Shown: one piece after another, positions 46,525 to 56,218 of the stretch
Numbering within the stretch: position 1 is the first letter of the stretch
How the letters are laid out: every line of letters begins with the position of its first letter
DNA from: JAEXOD01 sp963663265
GTDB taxonomy: Bacteria; Bacteroidota; Ignavibacteria; Ignavibacteriales; Melioribacteraceae
Assembly: GCA_963663265.2 (NCBI GenBank)
Contig: CAXXXM010000001.1
Coordinates: forward strand, 992,001-1,056,000
Length of the DNA stretch: 64,000 nucleotides
Direction: 5' to 3'
Notes under the pieces: model-generated
Databases searched by the model: none
What the model saw: the letters and a program-made list of their open reading frames with translations, nothing else
What the model was told of the DNA's origin: nothing
Program-made: the position numbers and the translations under genes

Positions 46525-49500
46525 ATGGGACACGAATATAACGAGGATAGTTTAATTGAACAAACAGTTATGGACATCTTTAAGAATGAACTTAACTGGG
46601 AAGTATATAATGCATTTAAGAATGAAACCTTTGGAGAAAATGGTTCACTTGGAAGAAATACTGAACTTGATGTTATATTAAAGCATAAACTTTTAGAATC
46701 GTTAAAACACTTAAATCCCGCATTGCCTGATGAAGCCTATAATAAGGCAGTAGAAATTATAACATCAGAAACATCGTATCTTAATTTATCAGATATAAAC
46801 AAAGAAAAATATAAACTGTTTATTGAAGGAGTTAAGGTAAATTACAAAGATCAAAAAGGGATAAATGTAAAAAACAAAACACTCCGTATATTCGATTTTA
46901 ATAATCCACACAACAACCAGTTTTTAGCAGTACAGCAATTATGGGTGCAGGGTAAAACATACCGTAGAAGACCCGATATAATAGGATTTGTAAATGGAAT
47001 TCCATTATTATTTATAGAGCTAAAAGCAGTTCATAAAAATTTACGTTCAGCTTATGATGGAAACTTAAAAGATTATAAAGATACAATTACACGACTATTT
47101 TATTACAACGCGTTTATTTTATTAAGCAATGGAGCAGAAACAAAAATAGGCTCAATAACGGGCAGATATGAACACTTTAACGAATGGAAACGTATAACAG
47201 AAGATGAAGAGGGTATAATTAGTTTAGATACTGCCCTTAAAGGAATTTGTGATAAAAACCGATTTATGGATCTTTTTGAAAACTTTATACTTTTTGATGA
47301 TTCACTTGGAAGAACAATAAAATTAATAGCAAGGAATCATCAGTTTATAGGTGTAAATAACGCAATAGAATCGGTAAAAAACACAAATCAAAAAAGTGGA
47401 AAATTAGGGGTCTTTTGGCATACACAAGGGAGTGGTAAATCGTATTCAATGATATTTTTCTGCCAAAAAATTCACCGTAAATTAAAAGGTTCATATAGTT
47501 TTGTAATTGTAACAGATAGGGAAGAACTTGATAAACAAATTTACGGCACATTTACGGGCACCGGTGCATTAACTGAACTTAATGTAAGGGCAACAAGTGG
47601 ATTAAACTTAGTAGAAATGTTAAAAGAAAACCATCGTTACGTTTTTACTCTTATCCATAAATTTAATTCAAGCGAAATAATTACTCGGCGTGATAATGTT
47701 ATTGTTATATCCGACGAAGCACACAGAACCCAACAAGGTATGTTAGCCCTTAACATGCGTAACGCAATGCCTAATGCCTCGTTTATAGGATTTACAGGAA
47801 CTCCATTAATAAAACAAGGGGATGAAATAACCAGGGAAATTTTTGGTGATTATGTTTCTACATACAATTTCAAACGTTCTATTGAAGATAATTCAACCGT
47901 ACCGCTTTATTATGAAAATCGTGGTGAATTTTTGAAATTGGATAATCCAACCATTAACGAAAATATGCGTAATGTTATTGAGGAAAGTGAGCTTGACTTA
48001 AATCAAGCAGAAAAATTAGAAAGATTGTTTTATCGTGATTATCCAATTCTTACTGCAAAAAAAAGACTGCGGGCAATTGCCGAAGATATAGTTTGGCATT
48101 TTAACAATCGTGGTTATAAAGGGAAAGCTATGGTTGTTTGTCTGGATAAAATAACAGCAGTAAGAATGTATGAATATATTACTGAATATTGGAGCTATTA
48201 TTCAGAAAAACTTAAAAAAGAATTAAAGAATGCTGATGATGAACAAGATTTAATTGAAAAACAAAAAGAAATTGATTGGATAAATGAAACAGAAATTGCA
48301 GTTGTTATAAGTGAAGAACAAAACGAAATTGAAAAGTTTAAGAAATGGGGATTAAAAATTGAACCTCATCGCATTAAAATGAAACAGCGGGATCTTGAAA
48401 GGGATTTTAAAGATGATAATCATCCTTTTAGACTTGTTATTGTTTGTGCAATGTGGATAACAGGTTTTGATGTTCAAAGTTTATCTACACTTTATTTAGA
48501 TAAACCACTTAAAGGGCATACCTTAATGCAGACAATTGCACGTGCAAATAGAGTATATTATGAAAAAAATAATGGTTTAATTGTAGATTACATTGAAACA
48601 TATAAAAGTTTACTTGATGCTCTTGCAATTTATGGTGATCCAGGTAAATCTGAAAATGATACTCCTCCTGTTGGTGAATTAGAAAGACTGGTAAAAGAAC
48701 TTGAAGAATATCTCAACTTAATTAATGAATATTTTTTAAGTATTAATTTTAATCTTAATAGTATTATAGAAGCAGAAAACAATTTATACAAGATTAAAGC
48801 AATAGATGATGGTGTTAATTTAATTTGTAGAAATGACGTAACTAAAAAGAGATTTCAAATTTTATCTAATGGATTTTTTGTGAAGTTTCAAGCTCTTACA
48901 CCTAATAAACTTGTTATGCCGTTTGTTCCTCAAAAAGCAGCGATACAAGTATTGTTTAATAAAATTGAATCGGCAATTCAATCAACGGATATTACTGAAA
49001 TTATAAAAAAACTTCAAGATGTAGTAGATGAAAGTATTATTGTAGTAAAAGAACCAACTTTTGATTATGGTAAGCAGTTTGATATTTCAAATATTAATTT
49101 TAATGAATTAGCAAATAAATTCAAAAAAAATCCTCATAAAAATGTTGTTGTTCAACAGTTAAAAAATGCTGTTGAAAAAAAATTAGAAATATTGATGAAA
49201 CAAAATCCATTCAGAGCTGATTTCCAAAAAAAATATAATGAAATTATTGATAAATACAATAAAGGGAAAGACGAAGCTGAAATAATGGATGCTTTTGATC
49301 AACTTTTAGAGTTATTGGAATCACTTGGTATTGAAGAGCAGCGTGCAATACGTGAGGGATTAAATGAAGAACAAATGACAATATTTGATATTTTGAATAA
49401 GCCAGATTTAAGTAAAAAAGAAAAAGAATTAGTAAAATCGGTTGCGGTTGAGTTATTGGAAAAACTTAAAAGTGAGAAACTCAAAATTGAAAATTGGAGA

Positions 49501-49653
49501 GATAAAGCTCAAATTGCAGCAGCAGTACGTATGGAAATTATGAATAAATTATATTCAAAAATGCCATTTCCAACTTATATTGATGAAGACTTAAATAAAT
49601 TAACAAACAATGTTTATTGGTATGTGTGGAATGCGTACCCAAAAGTGAATTAA
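46525..49653 (+). CDS. hsdR: Type I restriction endonuclease/translocase subunit HsdR
   Basis: At 1042 residues, the N-terminal nuclease domain has the PD-(D/E)xK core RRPDIIGFVNGIPLLFIELK at about 150-175. The SF2 motor has Walker A TQGSGKS at 300-306, DEAH at 397-400, SFIGFTGTPL, and motif VI near QTIARANRVY. A helical C-terminus (about 850-1042) binds the MTase core. HsdR cuts unmethylated DNA after ATP-driven translocation. All key motifs are intact and no frameshift is visible, so the system looks functional. The stop is followed by the right flanking repeat rather than by a strong terminator. Confidence 0.95.
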   Translation: MGHEYNEDSLIEQTVMDIFKNELNWEVYNAFKNETFGENGSLGRNTELDVILKHKLLESLKHLNPALPDEAYNKAVEIITSETSYLNLSDINKEKYKLFIEGVKVNYKDQKGINVKNKTLRIFDFNNPHNNQFLAVQQLWVQGKTYRRRPDIIGFVNGIPLLFIELKAVHKNLRSAYDGNLKDYKDTITRLFYYNAFILLSNGAETKIGSITGRYEHFNEWKRITEDEEGIISLDTALKGICDKNRFMDLFENFILFDDSLGRTIKLIARNHQFIGVNNAIESVKNTNQKSGKLGVFWHTQGSGKSYSMIFFCQKIHRKLKGSYSFVIVTDREELDKQIYGTFTGTGALTELNVRATSGLNLVEMLKENHRYVFTLIHKFNSSEIITRRDNVIVISDEAHRTQQGMLALNMRNAMPNASFIGFTGTPLIKQGDEITREIFGDYVSTYNFKRSIEDNSTVPLYYENRGEFLKLDNPTINENMRNVIEESELDLNQAEKLERLFYRDYPILTAKKRLRAIAEDIVWHFNNRGYKGKAMVVCLDKITAVRMYEYITEYWSYYSEKLKKELKNADDEQDLIEKQKEIDWINETEIAVVISEEQNEIEKFKKWGLKIEPHRIKMKQRDLERDFKDDNHPFRLVIVCAMWITGFDVQSLSTLYLDKPLKGHTLMQTIARANRVYYEKNNGLIVDYIETYKSLLDALAIYGDPGKSENDTPPVGELERLVKELEEYLNLINEYFLSINFNLNSIIEAENNLYKIKAIDDGVNLICRNDVTKKRFQILSNGFFVKFQALTPNKLVMPFVPQKAAIQVLFNKIESAIQSTDITEIIKKLQDVVDESIIVVKEPTFDYGKQFDISNINFNELANKFKKNPHKNVVVQQLKNAVEKKLEILMKQNPFRADFQKKYNEIIDKYNKGKDEAEIMDAFDQLLELLESLGIEEQRAIREGLNEEQMTIFDILNKPDLSKKEKELVKSVAVELLEKLKSEKLKIENWRDKAQIAAAVRMEIMNKLYSKMPFPTYIDEDLNKLTNNVYWYVWNAYPKVN

Positions 49654-49740
49654 AAATAAATTATAATTTAATAAACTTTTTGTCGCGGTGGTAGGTAAGT
49701 AGAGAGCTTAATAGAAACTGGTTTGAAATTAGTAATGTGC

Positions 49741-50004
49741 GACTTCATCCGAAGTCGTGGGTATTGTTTATCAAGCATGGTTAACGACGTGTGATTGCTC
49801 TGTAATCAGCAAGTAACGAGTGACAAAGTGACAAGTGACTAAAAACAGGTAACATGAAGTGAAGTTGTTGAAAATTGAAGAATTTTATTCGAATAAATTT
49901 TGTATGAAAACAGCTAAAATAAGGTATTATGAATAATAATTATTGCGTCACGGTACGACCGATGACGCCCCAGATCTGGTTCGCTGAGTTTTGTAACAAC
50001 TACG
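49741..50004 (+). repeat. Right copy of the direct repeat flanking the restriction-modification operon
   Basis: This is the same element as 42822-43048 and in the same orientation: the GACTTC-N4-GAAGTC hairpin and following block at 49741-49792, and a 58-base block at 49947-50004 whose first 28 bases are identical to the left copy. It carries about 37 extra bases in the middle (including TGACAAAGTGACAAGTGAC, a short internal repeat). 49654-49740 and 50005-50141 hold no gene or clear signal. Confidence 0.8.
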
Positions 50005-50141
50005 TAACAAGTGGCGATAACAGCTAATAGTGGATAGTAAAAACATGGCAAATTTAATCAATTTAAATTATTTCGTTTTATGTAATATGTAGGTAAATTT
50101 AAGGGTATTTTAAAAAGAAAATTACTCGCATCTTCATCTAA

Positions 50142-50166
50142 TCAGTCCCGTTAGGGTTGAAACTTC
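50142..50166 (+). other. Isolated repeat-like motif with a CCCGTTAGGG core
   Basis: AATCAGTCCCGTTAGGGTTG followed by AAAC looks like the end of a dispersed repeat or a lone CRISPR-like repeat: a short CCC/GGG stem and a TTGAAAC end. Only one copy is present in the window, so it is not an array. Confidence 0.25.
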
Positions 50167-50204
50167 AATAGTAAAATTAAAACAAAAACAACAAAAAAGC
50201 ACCT

Positions 50205-50573
50205 TCAAACCGGTCTATCTCTCAATTCAGCCCAAATTGTAATAATTGCAGTAATATAATCTTCATTTTTGGGTTTGGAATTATCTCTAAAGTTTGGTTG
50301 TGTAATAACCATATTAATTACTTCTTCATTAGTGACATGAATTAAATCAACATTGGGGAATTTTTGATTTAGAATTCTTGCAGCAATAACATAATTATCC
50401 CAATTAAAATCATAAAATAGGGCAATTTTATCGAATAATAACTCTAATTCATATTTATCTTCTGGAATTTTATGATAGATTAACAATTCATTAATAGCGT
50501 TATAATCATCTGTAACAAAATCAGGAGATTTTGAATCATAAATTCTCGCAATTAATATTGGTAGTTTGTCCAT
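50205..50573 (-). CDS. IscX-like Fe-S assembly protein with extra N-terminal half
   Basis: This 122-residue acidic protein has a C-terminal half (about 57-118) that fits IscX/YfhJ: a W-x-x-Y-x-x-AARILNQKFP helix, a V-x-x-VTNEEVINMVI helix and a final NEDYITAIITIWAE helix. IscX binds IscS and tunes iron-sulfur cluster assembly. Normal IscX is about 66 residues; here some 50 further residues precede it and look like a diverged second copy (IARIYDSKSPDF, YNAINELLIYHKI, YELELLFDKIALFY). No other isc gene is near. It is a single gene between the restriction island and the AddB-like gene. The family call is moderate; the duplication is inferred. Confidence 0.6.
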   Translation of the reverse strand: MDKLPILIARIYDSKSPDFVTDDYNAINELLIYHKIPEDKYELELLFDKIALFYDFNWDNYVIAARILNQKFPNVDLIHVTNEEVINMVITQPNFRDNSKPKNEDYITAIITIWAELRDRPV

Positions 50574-50674
50574 AGTTATAATAATTTTAATTAACTAAAA
50601 TTACTAAAAATTTATTAAATTATTTAATTAATTTCTACTTATTAAGTTAAACATAATATAGGTAAAGGGAGCAT

Positions 50675-53600
50675 ATGATTATCTCCAAAACAAATTTGCT
50701 TAAAATTGATATTGAAACAAAGTTAATAGAAAGAATAAAAAGTAATAAACTACAAGAAACATTAATTGTTGTTCCTACCAACAGGAAGGCAAGAAATTAT
50801 AAAAGGCAAATTGTTGCTTCTTGTAATTCTGGAGTATCGAGTAAAATTTATTTAGAAACCATTACTACACTTACTCAAAAAATTTTGGAACCATCTTTAA
50901 ACTTTCATTTAATGAGTGATGCCGCTGCATCGGTATTAATTAAACAAAGTATTGATGATGTTGTATTGAAATATTTTAATATTTATAAAAGTAAAGTGCC
51001 GTATGGAACTTTAGACAGAATTAAAAATGTAATTTCTAAATTAAAAGAACATGGTATAAGTGCAAGTGAAATAAAAAGTGAAGCAATAAAAAATTTATCT
51101 GGTTCAAATATTGATAAAGCAAATGATTTAGCAAATATTTATTCAGTTTATAAATCTAAATGTCGTAGAATTAAGTATTATGAAATTGGAGATGTTTATG
51201 AGGAAGTACTTTTTTTAGAGGATAAAAAATTTGAAAGTAATTTTAACAAAATATTTAAAGGAATTACCGAAGTATTTATATTGGGATTTGACGAATTTAC
51301 AGTTCCGGAAGGCAAAATTATTGATAGAATTGCCAGTCTTGCAGAAGTAGAAGTATTTATTGATTTTGATTATTATGATTACAACGACTTAATATTTAAG
51401 CACTTAGATAGTTGTAAAACGATGTTCCTTTCTATGGGTTTTAGCGAAATTGATGATATTTCTATTACTGCTAAAAATGATTTTAAGGATTCGATTAGAA
51501 AATATTTATTTAAAGGTAAAAAAGAACCAAAAATTGACTTATATAAGCAAAGAATTATTAAAATTAAAACAACGAGCAGATTAAAAGAAATTGAATATAT
51601 TGCAAAGGAGATTAAGTACTTAATCTCAGAAAAAAAGGTTAGTCCTCATAAAATTTGTTTATCTTTTAACTTAATTCAGAACTATTCTTCAATAATACGA
51701 AATGTTTTTTCTAAATATAAAATCCCTTACAATTTAACAGATAGATTCTCATTAGACAATTCACCGTTAATTATTTTCCTTGTTAATTTACTTAACATTG
51801 AACAAAATGACTATTATTATAAAGATTTATTTAAAGTTTTAAATAATAGGTTTATACAAGAGTGTTTAGGGGATTGTGAAAGCGTTATTAAGGTTGCCGG
51901 AGAGTTAAAAATTACAATTGGCAAGGAGAATTGGATAAATACAATTAAGGGGAAGATAGAACAAAAATATGGAATTGATGAAGAAGATGAAGATAAAAAC
52001 AAAGAAATTTATATAGATGCATTAGAGAAATTTAATAAAATAATAGAAATGTTAGAGCCGTTTTCAAAGAATTGCAGCATTGAAGAGTTTATAAGTAATT
52101 TTAAAAAATTAGTAAATGAACTTAATATTACTTCCAAAATTATAACCAATAATATAGTTGTTGACCAAAAAAATATTAAAGCACTTACAACTTTTTGGGA
52201 GACAATAAATGAAGTATTTAATCTTTTACGAAAAGAATACGGTTCATCAGCTGCATTTAATTTAGCCTTCTTTTTAGAGAATATTAAAACAGCTTGCAAG
52301 TGGGCACGTTATAATATAAAAGAAGTGTCTGATTATGGGGTGTTAATTACAACAATAAATGAGATTAGAGGTTTGAAATTTGACTATTTATTTGTTTCCG
52401 GTATGGTTGATGGAGATTTTCCAACAAAATATAATCCGGAAATATTTGATCAAAATAAGTTTTTAAGAAAAGACTATTTACATCAAACTGAGGAAAGATA
52501 CCACTTCTATCAAACTTTACAATGCTGGAACAAATGTCTATATTTAACTGCACCTGAATTAGAAGGGGAAAGTGAGTTAGAAGAATCAATATTTTTTTCA
52601 GATATAGAAAATATGTTTGAAATAACAATTATTGACGTGGATTCATCTGAACAGATATTTAAAAATAGGTTGTTCTCAAATGAAGAACTGTTCAGTTTAT
52701 ATGGTGCTTTGTTAAAAAATGATGATACTGAAAAAACAGAAGAAATAAAACAAAAGTATAAAACAATCAACTTTGATAATATTGATAAGTATAATGAAAT
52801 AAAGAGAATTAGAAGTTTTAATTATTTAGAAAAAAACCCTTATAATGGGTTCATTATTGATGAGAATGCCGATAATACAGAAAATGTTAAACAGTTATTA
52901 GAAAATAATGTAAAAAAACAATTCTCTATAACTCAATTGGAAGAATACGCAAAATGCCCATATCGGTATTACTTAAATAGAGTTATAAAGATTGACTCAC
53001 TTAAAGAACCTTCTGACGAAGTGGAGAGTTTTGAAATAGGTAATCTTTTACATTCAATTTTATTTGAGTTTTTCCAATATTTGAAGGAGCAGAATATAAA
53101 TATATCAGAATGCTCTAATTCGGAATATATCAAAATACAGAAATACTTATTCCAGTCAGCTGAACAAATTATTTCCGAATCCAATTTAATTTTTCCGATA
53201 TCATTTTTTGAGAAAGAAAAAATATTAGGAGTCGAAGGGGATAAGAATAATTCAATTTTAATGAAGTTTATTGAAAGTGAAAGAAATATTGAGGAAACGT
53301 TTTCACCTGAATTTTTTGAAGTTAAATTTGGGTTTATTAAAGATGAATTTTATGATAAGGATTTATACTCTGAACAACCGATTGAAATTGGTGGAATTAA
53401 ACTAAGAGGAAAAATTGATAGAATTGATATTGATAAAGAAAATTTGATATTTAATATAATTGATTATAAATCAGGGAAAACAAAACCAAAAATTGATGAT
53501 ATTAAAAATGGTATTTCGTTACAGCTGCCGGTTTACATGATTGCTGCGAAAAAAATGTTAGAAGATATTTCCGGAGTTGAGTATCATCCAGCATTTATGT

Positions 53601-53854
53601 ATTTATACAAATTGCGTTATAGTAATAAAGAATTTAAGAAAGATTTAATAAAAGTAGCAAAAGGAAGTCAATTAAGTGAAATTATTGAAGAAAATAAAGA
53701 GTTATTTGAATTGACAGAAGAAAATATAAAAAATGAAATTGAATCAATGAAAAATGGAGTATATCATTTATCAAAATTGCCCGATAGAAAGAATAAAGTA
53801 TGTTCATTTTGCGATTTTGGGTCAATATGTAGGATAAATGAATTAAAAATTTGA
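50675..53854 (+). CDS. AddB-like PD-(D/E)XK nuclease with Fe-S cluster
   Basis: At 1059 residues, the N-terminal part (LIVVPTNRKARNYKRQIV) and middle (YGVLITTINEIRGLKFDYLF, EERYHFYQTLQ) resemble the inactive helicase-like region of AddB. The C-terminus is a RecB-type nuclease: FSITQLEEYAKCPYRYYL, KLRGKIDRIDI, then the active-site IIDYKSGKTKP and LQLPVYMIAA. Cysteines C761, C1043, C1046 and C1052 (CSFCDFGSIC) match the C-Xn-C-X2-C-X5-C iron-sulfur staple of AddB. It would resect double-strand breaks with a UvrD-type AddA partner, which is not adjacent here. The ATG is preceded by a GGGAG ribosome site. Confidence 0.85.
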   Translation: MIISKTNLLKIDIETKLIERIKSNKLQETLIVVPTNRKARNYKRQIVASCNSGVSSKIYLETITTLTQKILEPSLNFHLMSDAAASVLIKQSIDDVVLKYFNIYKSKVPYGTLDRIKNVISKLKEHGISASEIKSEAIKNLSGSNIDKANDLANIYSVYKSKCRRIKYYEIGDVYEEVLFLEDKKFESNFNKIFKGITEVFILGFDEFTVPEGKIIDRIASLAEVEVFIDFDYYDYNDLIFKHLDSCKTMFLSMGFSEIDDISITAKNDFKDSIRKYLFKGKKEPKIDLYKQRIIKIKTTSRLKEIEYIAKEIKYLISEKKVSPHKICLSFNLIQNYSSIIRNVFSKYKIPYNLTDRFSLDNSPLIIFLVNLLNIEQNDYYYKDLFKVLNNRFIQECLGDCESVIKVAGELKITIGKENWINTIKGKIEQKYGIDEEDEDKNKEIYIDALEKFNKIIEMLEPFSKNCSIEEFISNFKKLVNELNITSKIITNNIVVDQKNIKALTTFWETINEVFNLLRKEYGSSAAFNLAFFLENIKTACKWARYNIKEVSDYGVLITTINEIRGLKFDYLFVSGMVDGDFPTKYNPEIFDQNKFLRKDYLHQTEERYHFYQTLQCWNKCLYLTAPELEGESELEESIFFSDIENMFEITIIDVDSSEQIFKNRLFSNEELFSLYGALLKNDDTEKTEEIKQKYKTINFDNIDKYNEIKRIRSFNYLEKNPYNGFIIDENADNTENVKQLLENNVKKQFSITQLEEYAKCPYRYYLNRVIKIDSLKEPSDEVESFEIGNLLHSILFEFFQYLKEQNINISECSNSEYIKIQKYLFQSAEQIISESNLIFPISFFEKEKILGVEGDKNNSILMKFIESERNIEETFSPEFFEVKFGFIKDEFYDKDLYSEQPIEIGGIKLRGKIDRIDIDKENLIFNIIDYKSGKTKPKIDDIKNGISLQLPVYMIAAKKMLEDISGVEYHPAFMYLYKLRYSNKEFKKDLIKVAKGSQLSEIIEENKELFELTEENIKNEIESMKNGVYHLSKLPDRKNKVCSFCDFGSICRINELKI

Positions 53855-53907
53855 ATTTTGGAAAATAATTTATTAAATTAAACTTATCAAATAAAAGATT
53901 GAAATTA

Positions 53908-53945
53908 TTTGCCACCGCTGAAGAAGCAGTGGCAATTTTTTTTAT
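53908..53945 (+). terminator. Intrinsic terminator between the AddB-like gene and greA
   Basis: TTGCCACCGCT-GAAGA-AGCAGTGGCAA is an 11-bp stem with one mismatch, followed by a run of T. It separates the nuclease from the greA group. Confidence 0.85.
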
Positions 53946-53965
53946 AAAAAAAGAGGAGAAAAAAA

Positions 53966-54451
53966 GTGTCACATCAAGGTTTTATCAACCTAAGTAGAGA
54001 AAGAATTCTTGAATTTGAAGCAGAATTAAAAGAATTGAAAACTAATGGTAGAAAACAGATGGCAGAACGTATTGCAGAGGCTCGTTCTTACGGTGATTTA
54101 TCAGAAAATGCCGAGTATGATGCTGCAAAAGAGGCTCAAGGTTTGTTAGAATTAAAGATAAATAAATTAGAAGAACTTTTATCAAAAGCAAGAGTAGTTG
54201 ATTTATCAAACTTACCAAACGATATAGTACATATTTTAACAAAAGTGACCATTAAAAATAATACCAATGGAAAAACATTAACATATACTTTGGTTTCATT
54301 AGAAGAGGCGGATTTGCAGGCTGGAAAAATTGCCATTACATCTCCTGTTGGTCAAGCACTTATGAATAAAAAAGTTGGTGATGTTGTACAAGTTAAAGTA
54401 CCTGCCGGTTTAATGAAATATGAGATTCTAAACATTGAGCAGCCAGTCTAA
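53966..54451 (+). CDS. greA: Transcription elongation factor GreA
   Basis: This 161-residue protein starts at GTG, with GAGGAG 7 bp before it. The N-terminal coiled-coil hairpin (about 8-80) carries the conserved ARSYGDLSENAEYDAAKE tip that enters the polymerase secondary channel. The C-terminal FKBP-like domain ends with SPVGQALMNKKVGDVVQVKV. It rescues backtracked RNA polymerase by stimulating transcript cleavage. The last 17 bases overlap the start of ribD. Confidence 0.95.
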   Translation: MSHQGFINLSRERILEFEAELKELKTNGRKQMAERIAEARSYGDLSENAEYDAAKEAQGLLELKINKLEELLSKARVVDLSNLPNDIVHILTKVTIKNNTNGKTLTYTLVSLEEADLQAGKIAITSPVGQALMNKKVGDVVQVKVPAGLMKYEILNIEQPV

Positions 54452-55541
54452 CTATAATACTTATATTCAATTAACAATTGAATTAGCAAAAAAAGGGATA
54501 GGATTAGTTAGCCCAAATCCATTAGTAGGTGCTGTAATTGTTAAAGATGACAAAATTATCGGTGTGGGATATCACGCAAAATGTGGTGAAAATCACGCCG
54601 AAATTAATGCGTTTAACAACTGTAAAGAGTCTCCTCAAGGAGCTACTTTATATGTAAATCTTGAACCTTGCTCGCATTATGGTAAAACACCACCATGTAC
54701 TGATGCTATAATAAAAAATAAAATTGCTAAAGTTGTAATTGGAACAACTGACCCCAATCCATTAGTTAGTGGTAAAGGTGTTAAAGCATTACAAGAAGCC
54801 GGTATTGAAGTAATAACCGGAATTATGGAAAAAGAATGCTTAGAATTAAACAAATTCTTTTTTAAGTCTATAATTCAAAAAATGCCATATGTTACTCTTA
54901 AAATAGCTCAAACATTAGATTCCAAAATAGCGGATAATAGTTATTATTCTAAATGGATTACTTCTGCTGAATCGCGAACTTATGTTCACGAGATGCGAGC
55001 TAATTATGATGCTGTTTTGGTTGGAAGTAATACTGTTAATATTGATAATCCTGAATTATCGGTAAGGCTTTTAGACGGAAGGAATCCAAAGAGAATTATC
55101 CTAAATTCTAAACTAAATTTAGATATTGATAAAAAGATTTTTAATTTTGATGATAACAATACTATTATAATCTGCTCTAATAAAGACAAAGGGAATAAAA
55201 AACTAAGCAAGAAGTACGAGCAACATGGTGTAAAAGTTCTCTTTTGCGATGTTACTAAAAAAGGAAAAATTAAAATTAAGTCAGTTTTATCTGAACTTTA
55301 TCTATTAGGAATAACCTCAATTTTGGTTGAAGGGGGGAATAAAGTATTTTCATCATTTGTAAAAAAAGGACTATTTGATGAAATAGCATTATTTGTTAGT
55401 CCGAAAATTTTAGGAACAGGTGTACCATCATTTTCTAATATGGGTATTGATAAGCTGGGTAATGCTGTTGAGGTTAGATTAAACAACGTTTCTACATTAG
55501 GTGATGATGTTTTATTAGTATTTAAAAATATCCAAAACTAA
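54435..55541 (+). CDS. ribD: Bifunctional riboflavin biosynthesis deaminase/reductase RibD
   Basis: At 368 residues, the N-terminal deaminase domain has the zinc ligands in GENHAEINAF and LEPCSHYGKTPPCTDAII. The C-terminal reductase domain starts at MPYVTLKIAQTLDSKIA and contains LVEGGNKVFSSFV. It converts the GTP cyclohydrolase II product by deamination then NADPH-dependent reduction. The start is TTG at 54435, inside greA; no ATG occurs before the conserved domain, so the unusual start is well supported. It is probably coupled to greA translation. ribE follows 44 bp downstream. Confidence 0.93.
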   Translation: MSSQSNYNTYIQLTIELAKKGIGLVSPNPLVGAVIVKDDKIIGVGYHAKCGENHAEINAFNNCKESPQGATLYVNLEPCSHYGKTPPCTDAIIKNKIAKVVIGTTDPNPLVSGKGVKALQEAGIEVITGIMEKECLELNKFFFKSIIQKMPYVTLKIAQTLDSKIADNSYYSKWITSAESRTYVHEMRANYDAVLVGSNTVNIDNPELSVRLLDGRNPKRIILNSKLNLDIDKKIFNFDDNNTIIICSNKDKGNKKLSKKYEQHGVKVLFCDVTKKGKIKIKSVLSELYLLGITSILVEGGNKVFSSFVKKGLFDEIALFVSPKILGTGVPSFSNMGIDKLGNAVEVRLNNVSTLGDDVLLVFKNIQN

Positions 55542-55585
55542 TAATCTTTTAATCCAAAAATTTATAATAGTACACGGAGCATTAA

Positions 55586-56218
55586 TTGTTTACTGGAATA
55601 GTTGAAGAGATAGGAAGAGTTGTTAGAAAAGTGTCGATAGGAAATGGTTATGGGTTTTGCGTTAAAGCCCCAAATCTGGCTAAACAACTTGTAAGTGGGG
55701 ATAGTATAGCTGTTAATGGAGTATGTCAAACAGTTGAAGAATATACCGATGAAACTTTTTCTTTCACAACTGTTGAAGAAACAATTAAAAAAACAAATTT
55801 AGGGGATGTAAAACCGAATGATTTCGTTAATTTGGAATCATCTTTAACCTTAAATAAAAAGATAAGCGGGCATTTGGTCTATGGGCATGTTGACTGTGTT
55901 GGCAGGCTAAAAATTATAAATAAACAGACAAATGGTATACTGATTTCAGTTGAATATTCTCCTGATTATAAAAAGTATTTAGTTCATGTTGGGTCAATTT
56001 GTTTAAATGGAGTTAGCTTAACAGTTGCTGAATTTTCCAACAACACATTAACATGTGCAATAATTCCACATACTTGGGAAAATACTATCTTTAATATTGC
56101 AAAGATTAATGATAAAATTAATATTGAATTTGATATTATTGGTAAGTATGTGAATGGGATACTAAATAATAATGGTTCGCAAATTTCAGAAGAATGGCTG
56201 AAAAGCAAAGGTTTTTAG
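55586..56218 (+). CDS. ribE: Riboflavin synthase alpha subunit
   Basis: The 210-residue protein has the two lumazine-binding repeats: the first from FTGIVEEIGRVVRKV with DSIAVNGVCQTV, the second from GHLVYGHVDCVGRLK with GSICLNGVSLTVAEF. It dismutates two 6,7-dimethyl-8-ribityllumazines into riboflavin. The invariant N-terminus MFTGIVE is read from a TTG at 55586, with GGAG 6 bp upstream, so the TTG start is firm. The 3' end overlaps tilS by 25 bp. Confidence 0.95.
   Translation: MFTGIVEEIGRVVRKVSIGNGYGFCVKAPNLAKQLVSGDSIAVNGVCQTVEEYTDETFSFTTVEETIKKTNLGDVKPNDFVNLESSLTLNKKISGHLVYGHVDCVGRLKIINKQTNGILISVEYSPDYKKYLVHVGSICLNGVSLTVAEFSNNTLTCAIIPHTWENTIFNIAKINDKINIEFDIIGKYVNGILNNNGSQISEEWLKSKGF

Noticed and set aside
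50142..50166. CRISPR array
   Set aside because: Only one repeat-like unit, with no regular spacing, spacers or cas genes.
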